Positions 48,502 to 58,126 of a stretch of 64,000 nucleotides of DNA are shown here, one piece after another. The position numbers and the translations under genes are program-made. The notes below the pieces were generated by a model. The model searched no databases. It had not been told where the DNA came from and saw nothing but the letters and a program-made list of their open reading frames with translations. The DNA is from Chitinophaga lutea (GTDB lineage: Bacteria > Bacteroidota > Bacteroidia > Chitinophagales > Chitinophagaceae), in assembly GCF_003813775.1 (NCBI RefSeq), contig NZ_RPDH01000001.1:2852001-2916000 (forward strand), given 5' to 3'. The first letter of the stretch is position 1, and each line of letters begins with the position of its first letter.

Positions 48502-51500
48502 ATGCAATTGAATCGTCATGTGCAGGCCCCAGCTATACCGGGGCTGCAACCAACCAAATCACTTTTTCTGCGAACCAAAATCGTACGAATGATGAGACTA
48601 ACGGTACTACTGATGATTGCAGGCTGCCTCAGGGTTTCCGCGGCAGCGCACGCGCAATCGGTATCAGCATCCCTTAAAAACGCGCCGCTGGAAGAAGTGT
48701 TCGCCACGGTGAAACAACAGACCGGCTTCCTGTTCTTTTACGACCGGGACATGCTGACCGCTACCAGGCCGGTGACCATCCAGGCCCGGAACCTTGCGCT
48801 GCAGGCATTCCTGGCGGAAGTATTCAGCAACCAGCCGCTGGATTATACGATCAAGGACAAAACGATCTTCCTGAAACGGAAACCCGCGCCCGTGGAAACG
48901 CCGCAGCAACGGCAACCGCTGACGGGTTTCGTAAAAGATAAAGACGGCCAGCTGCTGATCGGCGTGAGCGTGAAAGTGAAAGGCGCCGACAAAGGCGTGG
49001 TAACGGACGCCAACGGGAAATTCGTGCTCAATGGCGCGGGCCCCGGCAGCGTACTGATATTCACCTACATTGGCTACGAGCCGCAGGAAACATTCATCGG
49101 CAACTTCGGGCCGATCACCATCTTCCTGAAACCGGCCATCAATGCCCTCGACGAGGCCGTGATTATCGGTTATGGTTCCACCATCCGCCGCAAAAATACC
49201 GGCAGCATCTCTACCGTGCAGAGTAAAGACATCGCCGACCAGCCTGTCCTGGATCCGCTGGCCGCCCTGCAGGGCCGCGTGCCCGGCCTGATGATTACCT
49301 CCTCGAACGGCCTGCCCGGCTCCAGCTACAACGTGATGCTGCGCGGCCGCAACTCCATCGACGGAAAAAATGATCCCTTATATATCGTGGACGGGGTGCC
49401 GTTCGTATCCGAACCGCTCAACCAGTTCACCTCCGCCAATGGCAACCAGAGCCCGCTGGCAAGCATCAACCCCGACGATATCGACCGCATCGACATCCTC
49501 AAGGATGCCGACGCCACGGCCATTTATGGTTCCCGCGGCGCTAACGGGGTAGTGCTGATCACGACCAAAAGAGGGAAGGCCGGCAGCACCCGTTTTAATT
49601 TCAATGTGTTAAGCGGCGCCAGCAAAGTGTCGAACATGCTGGACATGTTGGGCACCGGGGAATATATCAAAATGCGCAAGGAAGCGTTCGCCAACGAAGG
49701 CAAAACGCCCGACGAAAATACCGCGCCCGATCTCACCAAATGGAGCCAGGAGGCCAATACCGACTGGCAGAAGATGATGATCGGCAACACCGCCAATTTC
49801 ACCAACGTATCCGGTTCCGTATCGGGTGGCACGGAGAAGACTAGCTTTATGCTGAGCGGCACCTACGACCAGCAAACTTCCGTGATGCCCAACAGCCTTC
49901 CTTTCAGAAGGGTCGGTTCGCACCTCAGCTTCGACCATACCGGCCTCGATGGTAAATTCCAGGTAACGGCTTCCGTGAATTACAGCACCATCCGTGATAA
50001 ATCCATTCCTACCGATATCACGAGTTATTATAACCTGGCGCCCAATTACCCGCTGTATGACGCTACGGGAAAATACTACTGGTTCGGCACCAACATCCTC
50101 AACCCGCTGGCTATTATGCACCGCACCTCGGACACCCGCACCAACAGCCTGATCGCCAACAGCACCGTGCGTTATACCATCCTGCCCGGGCTGAACGTGA
50201 AAGTAAACCTCGGGTATACCAAAACCGACATGAAGCAGGTGCAGACCTATCCTTCCATTTCCCAGAACCCTCTCAGCAGTACCGGGAGCTTCAGCTATTT
50301 CGGGAACGGCGATGTGGCTTCCTGGATCATAGAGCCGCAGGTGGATTACACACGCCGTATCGGTAAAGGGGAACTGCAGTTGCTGGCGGGCGCCACCTGG
50401 CAGGAAGATGTGCGCCAGGGCTACCGTATCAATGCGGAGAACTTCCCGAGCGACGCCGTGCTGGAAGACATCCGGTCGGCCGGCAAACTCACGCCCATCT
50501 TTCCGTCTGTTTACAGCTTTTACCGCTATACTTCCGGTTTCGGCCGTATTACTTATAACTGGGACGAAAAGTATATCGTCAATGCCAGCTTCCGCCGCGA
50601 CGGGTCCACCCGCTTCGGCCCGGATAACCGCTTCGGCAATTTCGGTGCCGTGGGTGCGGCATGGGTATTCTCCAACGAAGGTTTCCTGGAAAACAATGCC
50701 GTGCTGAGCTTTGGTAAACTGAGAGGCAGCGCCGGCGTAACGGGGAACGACCGCATCAGCGATTACCGTTATCTCGAAAGCTGGACGTCGAGCTCATTCC
50801 CGTACGACGGCCAGCCGGGCACCGTGCCTTCCCGCCTGCCGAACAGCGGCTACCGCTGGGAAGAGAATAAAAAGCTGGAAGTAGGGCTGGAGCTGGGTTT
50901 CTTCGCCAACAGGCTGTTGTTCAATACCAACTTCTACCGGAACGTGTCCGGCAACCAGCTGGTGCCTTTCCTGCTGTCGTCGCAGGTGGGCTTTACCTCC
51001 ATCACCGCTAATTTCCCGGCCAAGGTGTTGAACACGGGATGGGAGTTTGATATCACGTCCGTGAACGTCCGCAAAAAACATTTCGAATGGAAAACGATGC
51101 TGAACCTGTCGGTGAATAAAAATGAGCTGATGGAATATCCCGGTATCGAAACCTCTACCTATAAAGACATCTACGTGGTCGGCAAATCGCTTTCCATCGT
51201 AAAAGGATACATTTTCGACGGCATTGATCCGGAAACCGGCGTAGCCAAAGTGCTGCGTCCCAGCGGCGGCGCCACTCCGCAGGAAAACATCGATTACGGT
51301 ATTCTGGGTAAAACGATGCCGGATTATTTCGGCGGTTTACAGAACACCGTTAGTTATAAAGGGCTGGAGCTGGACGTACTGTTCCAGTTCGTGAAGCAGG
51401 AAGGGCAGCTGCTGAATTACGGCTATTCTTCGCTGGCATATGGCGTGATGTATAATAAAGATGTAAGCGCACTGGGACGCTGGCAGCAGAAAGGCGACCA

Positions 51501-51789
51501 GGTGAGCATTCCGAAAGCCGCCACTACACCCGGCAATTCGATGTACGATTATTACCGCCTGTCTTCCGCGGTGTGGGGCGACGCCTCCTTCATCCGCCTG
51601 AAAAACCTGGCGCTGCGATACAACCTGTCCAAACTGCTGCAGAAGTATAAAGTGAATAATCTCAGCGTGGTGGTGTCTGGTCAGAACCTGCTGACCATCA
51701 CCAATTACGACGGCTTCGACCCGGAAACGAAAGGCCTTGCCATGCCGCCGATGAAAACGATCACCGCCGGGTTGAAACTGACTTTATAA
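48502..51789 (+). CDS. SusC/RagA-type TonB-dependent outer-membrane transporter with STN domain
   Basis: 1095 residues from ATG 48502 (MQLNRHVQAPAIPGLQ, the usual extended basic N terminus of Chitinophaga SusC proteins); GTG 48472 is a weaker choice. Signal core ~32-51. STN domain ~52-115 (VFATVKQQTGFLFFYDRDML), carboxypeptidase-regulatory-like domain ~133-210 (GFVKDKDGQLLIGVSVKVKG), SusC signature ALDEAVIIGYGSTIRRKNTG, TonB plug to ~350 (DATAIYGSRGANGVVLITTKRG) and the barrel ending in TITAGLKLTL. Works with the SusD lipoprotein encoded 19 bases downstream; ligand unknown. Confidence 0.94.
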   Translation: MQLNRHVQAPAIPGLQPTKSLFLRTKIVRMMRLTVLLMIAGCLRVSAAAHAQSVSASLKNAPLEEVFATVKQQTGFLFFYDRDMLTATRPVTIQARNLALQAFLAEVFSNQPLDYTIKDKTIFLKRKPAPVETPQQRQPLTGFVKDKDGQLLIGVSVKVKGADKGVVTDANGKFVLNGAGPGSVLIFTYIGYEPQETFIGNFGPITIFLKPAINALDEAVIIGYGSTIRRKNTGSISTVQSKDIADQPVLDPLAALQGRVPGLMITSSNGLPGSSYNVMLRGRNSIDGKNDPLYIVDGVPFVSEPLNQFTSANGNQSPLASINPDDIDRIDILKDADATAIYGSRGANGVVLITTKRGKAGSTRFNFNVLSGASKVSNMLDMLGTGEYIKMRKEAFANEGKTPDENTAPDLTKWSQEANTDWQKMMIGNTANFTNVSGSVSGGTEKTSFMLSGTYDQQTSVMPNSLPFRRVGSHLSFDHTGLDGKFQVTASVNYSTIRDKSIPTDITSYYNLAPNYPLYDATGKYYWFGTNILNPLAIMHRTSDTRTNSLIANSTVRYTILPGLNVKVNLGYTKTDMKQVQTYPSISQNPLSSTGSFSYFGNGDVASWIIEPQVDYTRRIGKGELQLLAGATWQEDVRQGYRINAENFPSDAVLEDIRSAGKLTPIFPSVYSFYRYTSGFGRITYNWDEKYIVNASFRRDGSTRFGPDNRFGNFGAVGAAWVFSNEGFLENNAVLSFGKLRGSAGVTGNDRISDYRYLESWTSSSFPYDGQPGTVPSRLPNSGYRWEENKKLEVGLELGFFANRLLFNTNFYRNVSGNQLVPFLLSSQVGFTSITANFPAKVLNTGWEFDITSVNVRKKHFEWKTMLNLSVNKNELMEYPGIETSTYKDIYVVGKSLSIVKGYIFDGIDPETGVAKVLRPSGGATPQENIDYGILGKTMPDYFGGLQNTVSYKGLELDVLFQFVKQEGQLLNYGYSSLAYGVMYNKDVSALGRWQQKGDQVSIPKAATTPGNSMYDYYRLSSAVWGDASFIRLKNLALRYNLSKLLQKYKVNNLSVVVSGQNLLTITNYDGFDPETKGLAMPPMKTITAGLKLTL

Positions 51790-51808
51790 ACGAATTAAAA
51801 GCATTACC

Positions 51809-53206
51809 ATGAAGCATCTTCATATATTATTCATAGGCATTCTGCTCACATCCGCCGCGGCTTGTAAAAAGTTCGTAGACACACCGGTGCCGAAAAACGA
51901 AATGGTGAGCAGCCTTGTATTCAGCGACGATAAAACGGCCACTGCTTCAGTAGTGGGTATGTATTCCACCATGAACGCCCTGAACTATCAGTACGCCAAC
52001 GTGCTGATGAGTTACCTGAACGGCATGCTGGCCGGCGAAGTGTATTATTTTTCCGCGTTTGCCAACTACGACGTGTTTTCGAACAATGCCCTGCTGGCCG
52101 GCAGTTCTTATGTAGAAAGCATGTGGGCAGACCAATACAGGTTCATTTACCAGGCCAATTCCTGCATCGAAGGGTTGACCGCCGCGCCGGCACTGTCTGC
52201 GTCAGTGCGCTCCCAGCTGTTGGGTGAGGCGTATTTCATGCGCGCGTTCATGCATTTTTATCTCGTGAACATGTACGATGATGTGCCGTTGATCTTATCG
52301 ACGGATTACAAGGTCAACAATATAAAACCCCGTGAAAAAGCATCGGTGGTTTACGATACGATCATCAACGATCTGAAAAGGGCCAAGGGCCTGATGGCGG
52401 ACGATTATCCCGCCGGGAAACGCACGCGTCCCAATAAGGCCGCCGCCACTGCATTACTGGCGCGGGCTTATCTCTACACGCAAAAATGGGCCGAAGCCGA
52501 AGCCGAAGCCAGCGCCGTACTGGGCAATAACCGTTATGCGCTACTGCCGGATCCAAACGCGGTGTTTCTGGCTGAAAGCAAAGAAGCCATCTGGCAATTG
52601 CAATCCGTCAATGTGAGCGGCGGCCGCAATACCTGGGAAGGTTTCACTTCGGTGCCCGCTACAGCCACCGGCACTGCGCTGTTCCGCCTCGATTCGGTGA
52701 ACCTTATCCACAAATTCGAGCCCGGTGACCGGCGGTACAAAAGCTGGGTAGATACCCGGAAAAACGCTGCGGGAACCGCCGTTATTTATTATTTCCCGTA
52801 CAAATACAAAGTGCGCACCAATGCCAGCGGCGCTATCACGGAAAACTCCATGGTGATGCGTGTGGCGGAACAATACCTGATACGCGCCGAAGCGCGCATA
52901 CAGCAGAACAAACTTACGGAAGGGCGATCCGACCTGGACTCCATCCGTAAGCGCGCCGAACTGCCCGTGTTGCCTGCCTCGCTCGACAAAGCGGCTTTGC
53001 TGCTGGCTACGGAAAAAGAAAGGCAGATGGAGCTGTTCGCTGAATGGGGCCACCGCTGGTTCGACCTGAAACGCACCGGCCGTGCGCCGGTGGTGATGAA
53101 GGCAATCAGGGGCGACAAATGGCAGGACACGGATGTGCGCTATCCCATCCCGGCTTCCGCGCGTGCTTCAAATATTCACCTTACCCAGAACGAGGGCTAT
53201 AACTGA
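51809..53206 (+). CDS. SusD/RagB-type surface lipoprotein
   Basis: 465 residues, shorter than the SusD of the first locus. Lipobox SAAAC, Cys19, then KKFVDTPVPKNEM. SusD features: YRFIYQANSCIEGLT (~110-125), LLGEAYFMRAFMHFYLVNMYDDVPLIL (~138-164), and the C-terminal block IRAEARIQQNKLTEGRSDLDSIRKRAEL with ATEKERQMELFAEWGHRWFDLKRTGRA (~395-421). Surface substrate-binding partner of the SusC encoded upstream; the TlpA-like gene begins three bases after its stop, so the three genes are coupled. Confidence 0.93.
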   Translation: MKHLHILFIGILLTSAAACKKFVDTPVPKNEMVSSLVFSDDKTATASVVGMYSTMNALNYQYANVLMSYLNGMLAGEVYYFSAFANYDVFSNNALLAGSSYVESMWADQYRFIYQANSCIEGLTAAPALSASVRSQLLGEAYFMRAFMHFYLVNMYDDVPLILSTDYKVNNIKPREKASVVYDTIINDLKRAKGLMADDYPAGKRTRPNKAAATALLARAYLYTQKWAEAEAEASAVLGNNRYALLPDPNAVFLAESKEAIWQLQSVNVSGGRNTWEGFTSVPATATGTALFRLDSVNLIHKFEPGDRRYKSWVDTRKNAAGTAVIYYFPYKYKVRTNASGAITENSMVMRVAEQYLIRAEARIQQNKLTEGRSDLDSIRKRAELPVLPASLDKAALLLATEKERQMELFAEWGHRWFDLKRTGRAPVVMKAIRGDKWQDTDVRYPIPASARASNIHLTQNEGYN

Positions 53207-53209
53207 TTT

Positions 53210-54973
53210 ATGAAACGGATAATCATTGCTTGCATCATTTTACTGGGCATCACCACAGCCAGGGCACAGGTGACCATTTCTCCCGAATTCCCCGAAAGAG
53301 GGCAGACGGTTACTGTTTCCTATGCCCCTGCCGCGCCGGTGAAAGGCCCGGTAACACTGATGTTCAGCTATTCCAACTTTTACGACCTGGCCTGGAAGAT
53401 GCCCATGGAGCCCCAGGGCAACCAATGGACGACCTCCTTCAAACTGGCGGACTTCGCCACCTTTGCCACCTTCTACCTGCAGGCGGGCGATTCCGTGATC
53501 AGGCCCGGTGCAGGGAAACATTACGAGGTAGCGGTGTACAACAATAAGGTACCCGTTGAAAACGGGCTCCTGTACAAAGGCTACAGCCTCAGCGCGCAAA
53601 TGGGCAAATCGCCGCTGCTGGCCGCCAGACAGGCGGAGCAGTACGCCGCGGAGCTGCAGCGTTACCCGGATAATTATGAAGCGAAGCTCCGGTTGCTGCA
53701 ATACCGGATCAGTACGGCAACGGGCGCTGAAAAAGAAACGCTGCGGGCGCAGGCGCACAAAGTGATCGCCGATAAGTTCTATGCCGCGCCTACCGTGCCC
53801 GGCAACATGAACAAGGTGACGATGGGTTACCTGATCATCGGCGAAAACAGCCGCCTCGATTCCATCCGCCAGGTGGTGCGCGAACGTTATCCGGAGTCGG
53901 ATATGGGCCGCGACCTGTGGACGGCTTACATCGCCAAAGGCAAAGACACGGCCAAACAGATTGACCTGTTTCTGGCTGCACTGAAAAAAGAGACCGCGGA
54001 AAATGCCGGCGCTTTTTCCGCCATGCACGATAAGCTGTTCGACTATTACGCCGCCCGGAAGAACGGCGCCAAAGCGGTGCTGCATGCCCGCAAGGTGGCC
54101 GCCAACGATAAAAGCCCCTATTATCCGAATACACTCAAAAACATCGCGCAAACCCTGCTCGACAACCAGTTGATGCCCGACACCGCCCGCGCCTACGCTG
54201 CGCGGGCACTCGCGATGGCGGATAAATTCCCGGCCGGGGTGATTCGCTTCTTTCCGGAAACCGGTTACATCTACCCGCATGTAGACGACAGCACCCGCAA
54301 AGCCGTGACCGCCAAAGCAAAAGGCAACCTGCTGTCGATGCTCGGCCTTATCGACATGCAGCAGGGCCGCATGAAGGACGCGGATGCGCGCATGACGGAG
54401 GCGATGCAGATTTCCGGGGATAAGGAAACGCTCGACAACGTGGCCGTGTTTTTCAATAAAACCAATAACAGGGTACGCCTCCAGGAGCTACAGGCGCTGC
54501 GCGAAAAGGCCATGCTCGAAAAAGTGGCGAAGATGCGTGCGCCAAGACCGGCTCCCGTGATGCAGTTCACGGACCTGAAAGGAAAACCCGTTGATCCCGC
54601 TTCCTTAAAAAACAAGGTGGTGGTGATCGACTTCTGGGCTACCTGGTGCATCCCCTGCATGGAGGAAATGCCGTACCTGCAAAAAGTGTACAACCAGTAC
54701 CGCGACCGGAAAGATGTGGTGTTTATGGTGGTCAACAGCGGCGCCCGCAACACCCTGGCCGACGCGCAGGGCTGGAGCGGCAACAAGAAATACACCTTCC
54801 CCGTGTATTACAATACCGACCCCGAAGCGGGCGATAAATTCAAATTCAACATCATTCCCGCCACCTATCTCATCGGGAAAGACGGTAACATTCAGTTCAG
54901 CAATATCGGTTTTGAGGGGCCCGAAGTGGAAACCAAACTGAAGCTGCAGATCGAGATGCTGCTGAAAAACTAG
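53210..54973 (+). CDS. TlpA-like periplasmic thiol-disulfide protein with long N-terminal region
   Basis: 587 residues. Signal peptide ends at TARAQ (20). Residues ~22-130 form a beta-sandwich-like piece (ISPEFPERGQTVTVSYAPA, VTLMFSYSNFY). Residues ~130-430 are helical TPR-like repeats. The C-terminal ~150 residues are a thioredoxin-fold TlpA/ResA domain with active site W479-C480-I-P-C483 in VIDFWATWCIPCMEEMPYL, and the cis-Pro segment FNIIPATYLIGKDG. It probably reduces or exchanges disulfides in exported proteins, or handles a thiol substrate. It is translationally coupled to susD. The CIPC (not CPPC) pair is less common for TlpA proteins. Confidence 0.88.
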   Translation: MKRIIIACIILLGITTARAQVTISPEFPERGQTVTVSYAPAAPVKGPVTLMFSYSNFYDLAWKMPMEPQGNQWTTSFKLADFATFATFYLQAGDSVIRPGAGKHYEVAVYNNKVPVENGLLYKGYSLSAQMGKSPLLAARQAEQYAAELQRYPDNYEAKLRLLQYRISTATGAEKETLRAQAHKVIADKFYAAPTVPGNMNKVTMGYLIIGENSRLDSIRQVVRERYPESDMGRDLWTAYIAKGKDTAKQIDLFLAALKKETAENAGAFSAMHDKLFDYYAARKNGAKAVLHARKVAANDKSPYYPNTLKNIAQTLLDNQLMPDTARAYAARALAMADKFPAGVIRFFPETGYIYPHVDDSTRKAVTAKAKGNLLSMLGLIDMQQGRMKDADARMTEAMQISGDKETLDNVAVFFNKTNNRVRLQELQALREKAMLEKVAKMRAPRPAPVMQFTDLKGKPVDPASLKNKVVVIDFWATWCIPCMEEMPYLQKVYNQYRDRKDVVFMVVNSGARNTLADAQGWSGNKKYTFPVYYNTDPEAGDKFKFNIIPATYLIGKDGNIQFSNIGFEGPEVETKLKLQIEMLLKN

Positions 54974-54992
54974 CTGCCATTATAAAAAAGGG

Positions 54993-55021
54993 AAGGGCTC
55001 CGCTGCAACAGCGGGGCCCTT
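54993..55021. terminator. Bidirectional hairpin after the second SusCD operon
   Basis: 13-bp arms AAGGGCTCCGCTG / CAGCGGGGCCCTT with a CAA loop and two mismatched positions, flanked by A-run left and T-run right. It lies 19 bases after the TlpA-like stop and 29 bases before the stop of the convergent VIT/VWA gene. Confidence 0.85.
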
Positions 55022-55050
55022 TTCCGTTCCCACAGGTCATACGCACGTTA

Positions 55051-57978
55051 TTAGAAACTGAAAGCGCCTATGAAAACTCCCTCTTTACCCGCCGCCGGCA
55101 TCTGCATGGTGATCACTTTCCGGTTCTCTTCACCGCCGGCGTAACGGGTGTATATTTCCGCCATCACAGTGGTGGGCCCGGTAATGGTTACCTGGCTTTC
55201 ACCAAAGAAGTTGGTTTCGATCGTGTACCGTCCTTTCAGGGCCTTTTTAAGTATGAACTGCTCCGGGCCATAGCCATCCGTAAAGTCGTTGCTGATACGC
55301 CCCCCGGCTTCGGTGCGCGGGTTGCTGTAGAAACACTTTTCGCCGCTGGGATCGGTTATCCAGAGATCGATGTCGGTGTTCTTTTTATTCCAGTTGATCA
55401 CCACCCGTACTTCTACCGGCATCGATGCGATGAGGCGTTTGTCGATTTTGGCGAGGTTCAGGCGGCGCTTGTGCAGGGTGATGAGATGATTGATCTCGGT
55501 GATGATGATTTCCTCGATACCGGCATCGCGCTGTGACGCTTCGCGGGTGTACGACTGGAGCAACGTGCTGTACAGGGTATCGAGCGCCTGCTGGTAATAA
55601 CAGCCGTCTTCCAGCGCCAGGGCATAGTCGCGGTAACTCTGCGGATCCATGGGACGCCATTCGAGTATTTTGCGGGTCACGAAAATTTCCTCCTCATACT
55701 GTTTGTTTTCTTTCAACTTGTAGGCCATCATTTTGTACAGCTCCGCATTTTCCTGGTCGAGCTCTGCGATGCTGCTGAGGATGGTAAGAGCGGTGTCTTT
55801 CCTGTTCGCCTCGTAAAACCACGATGCGATATCGAAATAGAACCGCGGGGTGGTGCTATAGGCGTCGCGCTGTGAAAGGTAGTGCTGATAGGCGGCGGCA
55901 GGGGTGGCCCCTTCGAGCCCTTTCATATACACCTGGTCGCTTTTAAAGGCAGCGGTTTCGATGGCGACTTTTTGCCTGTCTTTTGTTTTGTCCGTATTGA
56001 TATAACCGGAGGCAACGCCCCGTATCATTACCTGGTCGGCCAATCTGTCGGCGGATGCTTCCCGTTCCGCCCTGGGGGCCGCCACAGACGCAGCAACGGA
56101 CTCCTCCATCTTCATTTCAGCCGCTGCGGCGTTTTGTTGCCGGCGCAGTTGTGCAGTCTCCCTCATCACATGATTGCCGTTGCCCACTATTACAACGGAA
56201 TCCGGATGGGGAAAGTGTTTCCCGGATTTGGCCGGTTTGAAAGCCTGGTTCCACCAGCTTTTCAGCTCGGTTGCCATGGTAACGGCCTTTTGCAGCAGGT
56301 CGTTCACTTTGGTTTCTTTGGCGATCAGCTGCTGTTTGACGAGCCGGTCGTATTCCTCGCGCAGCTCCGCCGGCGGGGCGATGTCGTACCGCACATAGTC
56401 GTGCACCGTTTCGAGCACGATCAGGCTGGTGTTGCGGGTCACGATGCCGAACTGCCTGGAAAGCTGGCTGATCTCTTCTTTATGCTGTTCGTAGCGCACG
56501 TCCATTTCGGCGATTTTTTTCTGTGCCCAGATGCGGTGCACGTTCACCATGGTGGGTTCCCCGGTTTTCAGCTGTACAGTCTGTTCGCTGGCTACGGCAC
56601 CGGGGCGGTAACCATAGAGCAGCGTAACGGAAGCGGCCGCATCGTCGGTAATGCCGGCGATGGACACATGTCCGTCCAGCGGCACCGGCAGGGACGGGTA
56701 CACTTCGCGCAGCGCACTGTTCTGCCGGATGCCGATCAGGTGCAGCACTTCTTTGTTCAGTTGTTCCGCCGCATTTTTGACAGATAGCGTTTGCAGGTTG
56801 ATGAACTGTCCGCCGCTCTGCGCGGCCGCCAGTTTCAGGTTGCTGTAATCTGCGCGGGGCGCGGAGGTGATGCAATGCACGGGTTTGAACAATTTCATGT
56901 CCGGCGCGCCGAATGAAGAAAGGCCGTCGCTGAAGAGCAGGTATTCATCCACTGCAAAGGGGCGTGCGGCGGAAAGATTGGTGCCGCCGTCGTACACCAC
57001 ATTCTCCAGTACTTTTTTCAGTGCGCTCCAGTCGCCTTTCGTGATCGTGAAAGTGCCGGCCGGCGTGAAGCGGTTGTTCAGCAGGCCGAGGGAGATGGTA
57101 AGGTTTTGTTTTTCGCCGATGATTTCGTCCAGCAGGGCCAGTTCTTTTTTGGTGTCTCTTTTCAGGCCGCTCAATGAAACGTCCCAGATGAGCCCGATGT
57201 GGTTGCCCCAGTTACGCGGGCGGCTTTGTGCCTTCGGATAAGCGTTGACGAGGAAATAATAGCTGCTGCCGGCTTTTTGCAGCAGGGATTCCACCATGTC
57301 GGCCTGTTTGGGTAAATGGATGGTCAGTGCGTTGCCTGGCTGGAAATTGGTTTTATGAATGTCTGCGATATACGTGTGGCCGCTGGTGTTGCGGAACGCG
57401 AAGCTGCCGTCCGGTTTTTCTTCGAGCTCCGGTTTGGCGAGGCTTTCCCATACGGTGGCCTTGAGATCGAAGGAGGGGATGCTTTCTTTGTAATCCAGCG
57501 GCAGATGATAGCGCTGGCCTTTGAGCTCTTCTTCGTAGCCGATCAGGATGGTACGTATGCCGTTCGGCGGCAGCGGGTACACGCGCGTGCGGAAGTTATT
57601 CCCTTCCGTTTTTTCCAGCAGCCCGGGATCCACCCTGCGTTGTTCGATGCTTTCAAATGTTTCGGTGGCTTTGGCTTTTTCTACCGGCACCGCTTCGCGC
57701 ATACGGCCGTTGATATCGAGCGCATAGCGGCTCACGGTGACGCCTTCGGGCAGCGGGAAGGTAAGCTCGCCTTCGAGCACCCGGTTGCTGTTGTTGCGGA
57801 ACTGCATGGTCATCACCGTGGTGGCGATGTTGCCGGTCACCTGTACATCTACTTTCAGGGACGAAAGGATAACGGACTGGCCCGCATCCGGGCTTTTTAT
57901 TTTCATGACCGGCATCTGCGCCATGGCGGCGGCCGTTGTAAAGAGGAACAGGCAGGTGAGTCGGAACGCGCTGATCAT
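55051..57978 (-). CDS. VIT and von Willebrand A domain exported protein
   Basis: 975 residues with a signal peptide (to ~20). A VIT domain covers ~22-150 (ELTFPLPEGVTVSRYALDINGRMREAVPVEKAKATETFE, then DPGLLEKTEGNNFRTRVYPLPPNG). A VWA-like domain covers ~260-410: LIWDVSLSG keeps the D-x-S-x-S MIDAS core, with DGGTNLSAA and LLFSDGLSS. A helical TPR-like region (~690-830) is followed by a C-terminal beta domain (VRVVINWNKKNTDIDLWITDPSGEKCFYSN to the end) like the DUF2135/YfaP sandwich. This combination recalls inter-alpha-trypsin-inhibitor-type proteins of Bacteroidota. Likely periplasmic, metal-dependent protein binding; partner unknown. The -7-like box TATTTCTG lies about 25 bases upstream. 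Confidence 0.88.
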   Translation of the reverse strand: MISAFRLTCLFLFTTAAAMAQMPVMKIKSPDAGQSVILSSLKVDVQVTGNIATTVMTMQFRNNSNRVLEGELTFPLPEGVTVSRYALDINGRMREAVPVEKAKATETFESIEQRRVDPGLLEKTEGNNFRTRVYPLPPNGIRTILIGYEEELKGQRYHLPLDYKESIPSFDLKATVWESLAKPELEEKPDGSFAFRNTSGHTYIADIHKTNFQPGNALTIHLPKQADMVESLLQKAGSSYYFLVNAYPKAQSRPRNWGNHIGLIWDVSLSGLKRDTKKELALLDEIIGEKQNLTISLGLLNNRFTPAGTFTITKGDWSALKKVLENVVYDGGTNLSAARPFAVDEYLLFSDGLSSFGAPDMKLFKPVHCITSAPRADYSNLKLAAAQSGGQFINLQTLSVKNAAEQLNKEVLHLIGIRQNSALREVYPSLPVPLDGHVSIAGITDDAAASVTLLYGYRPGAVASEQTVQLKTGEPTMVNVHRIWAQKKIAEMDVRYEQHKEEISQLSRQFGIVTRNTSLIVLETVHDYVRYDIAPPAELREEYDRLVKQQLIAKETKVNDLLQKAVTMATELKSWWNQAFKPAKSGKHFPHPDSVVIVGNGNHVMRETAQLRRQQNAAAAEMKMEESVAASVAAPRAEREASADRLADQVMIRGVASGYINTDKTKDRQKVAIETAAFKSDQVYMKGLEGATPAAAYQHYLSQRDAYSTTPRFYFDIASWFYEANRKDTALTILSSIAELDQENAELYKMMAYKLKENKQYEEEIFVTRKILEWRPMDPQSYRDYALALEDGCYYQQALDTLYSTLLQSYTREASQRDAGIEEIIITEINHLITLHKRRLNLAKIDKRLIASMPVEVRVVINWNKKNTDIDLWITDPSGEKCFYSNPRTEAGGRISNDFTDGYGPEQFILKKALKGRYTIETNFFGESQVTITGPTTVMAEIYTRYAGGEENRKVITMQMPAAGKEGVFIGAFSF

Positions 57979-58096
57979 AAGGTTCGTTTTCCCAAGGATG
58001 CAGAAATATGCCCGGTTCCATAAAGCCCGTCCATTCTTGTCGCGTTTGCCCCTTTAATTGGCATGATTGGTGGCGGCCGGCGATGGTGATGCCGGT

Positions 58097-58104
58097 TACA
58101 TTTG
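58097..58104 (+). promoter_or_regulatory. -7 box TACATTTG upstream of the SDR gene
   Basis: Exact TAnnTTTG match 22 bases before the ATG at 58127. Confidence 0.5.
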
Positions 58105-58126
58105 TAGTGTCTAAAACCTTCTATAT

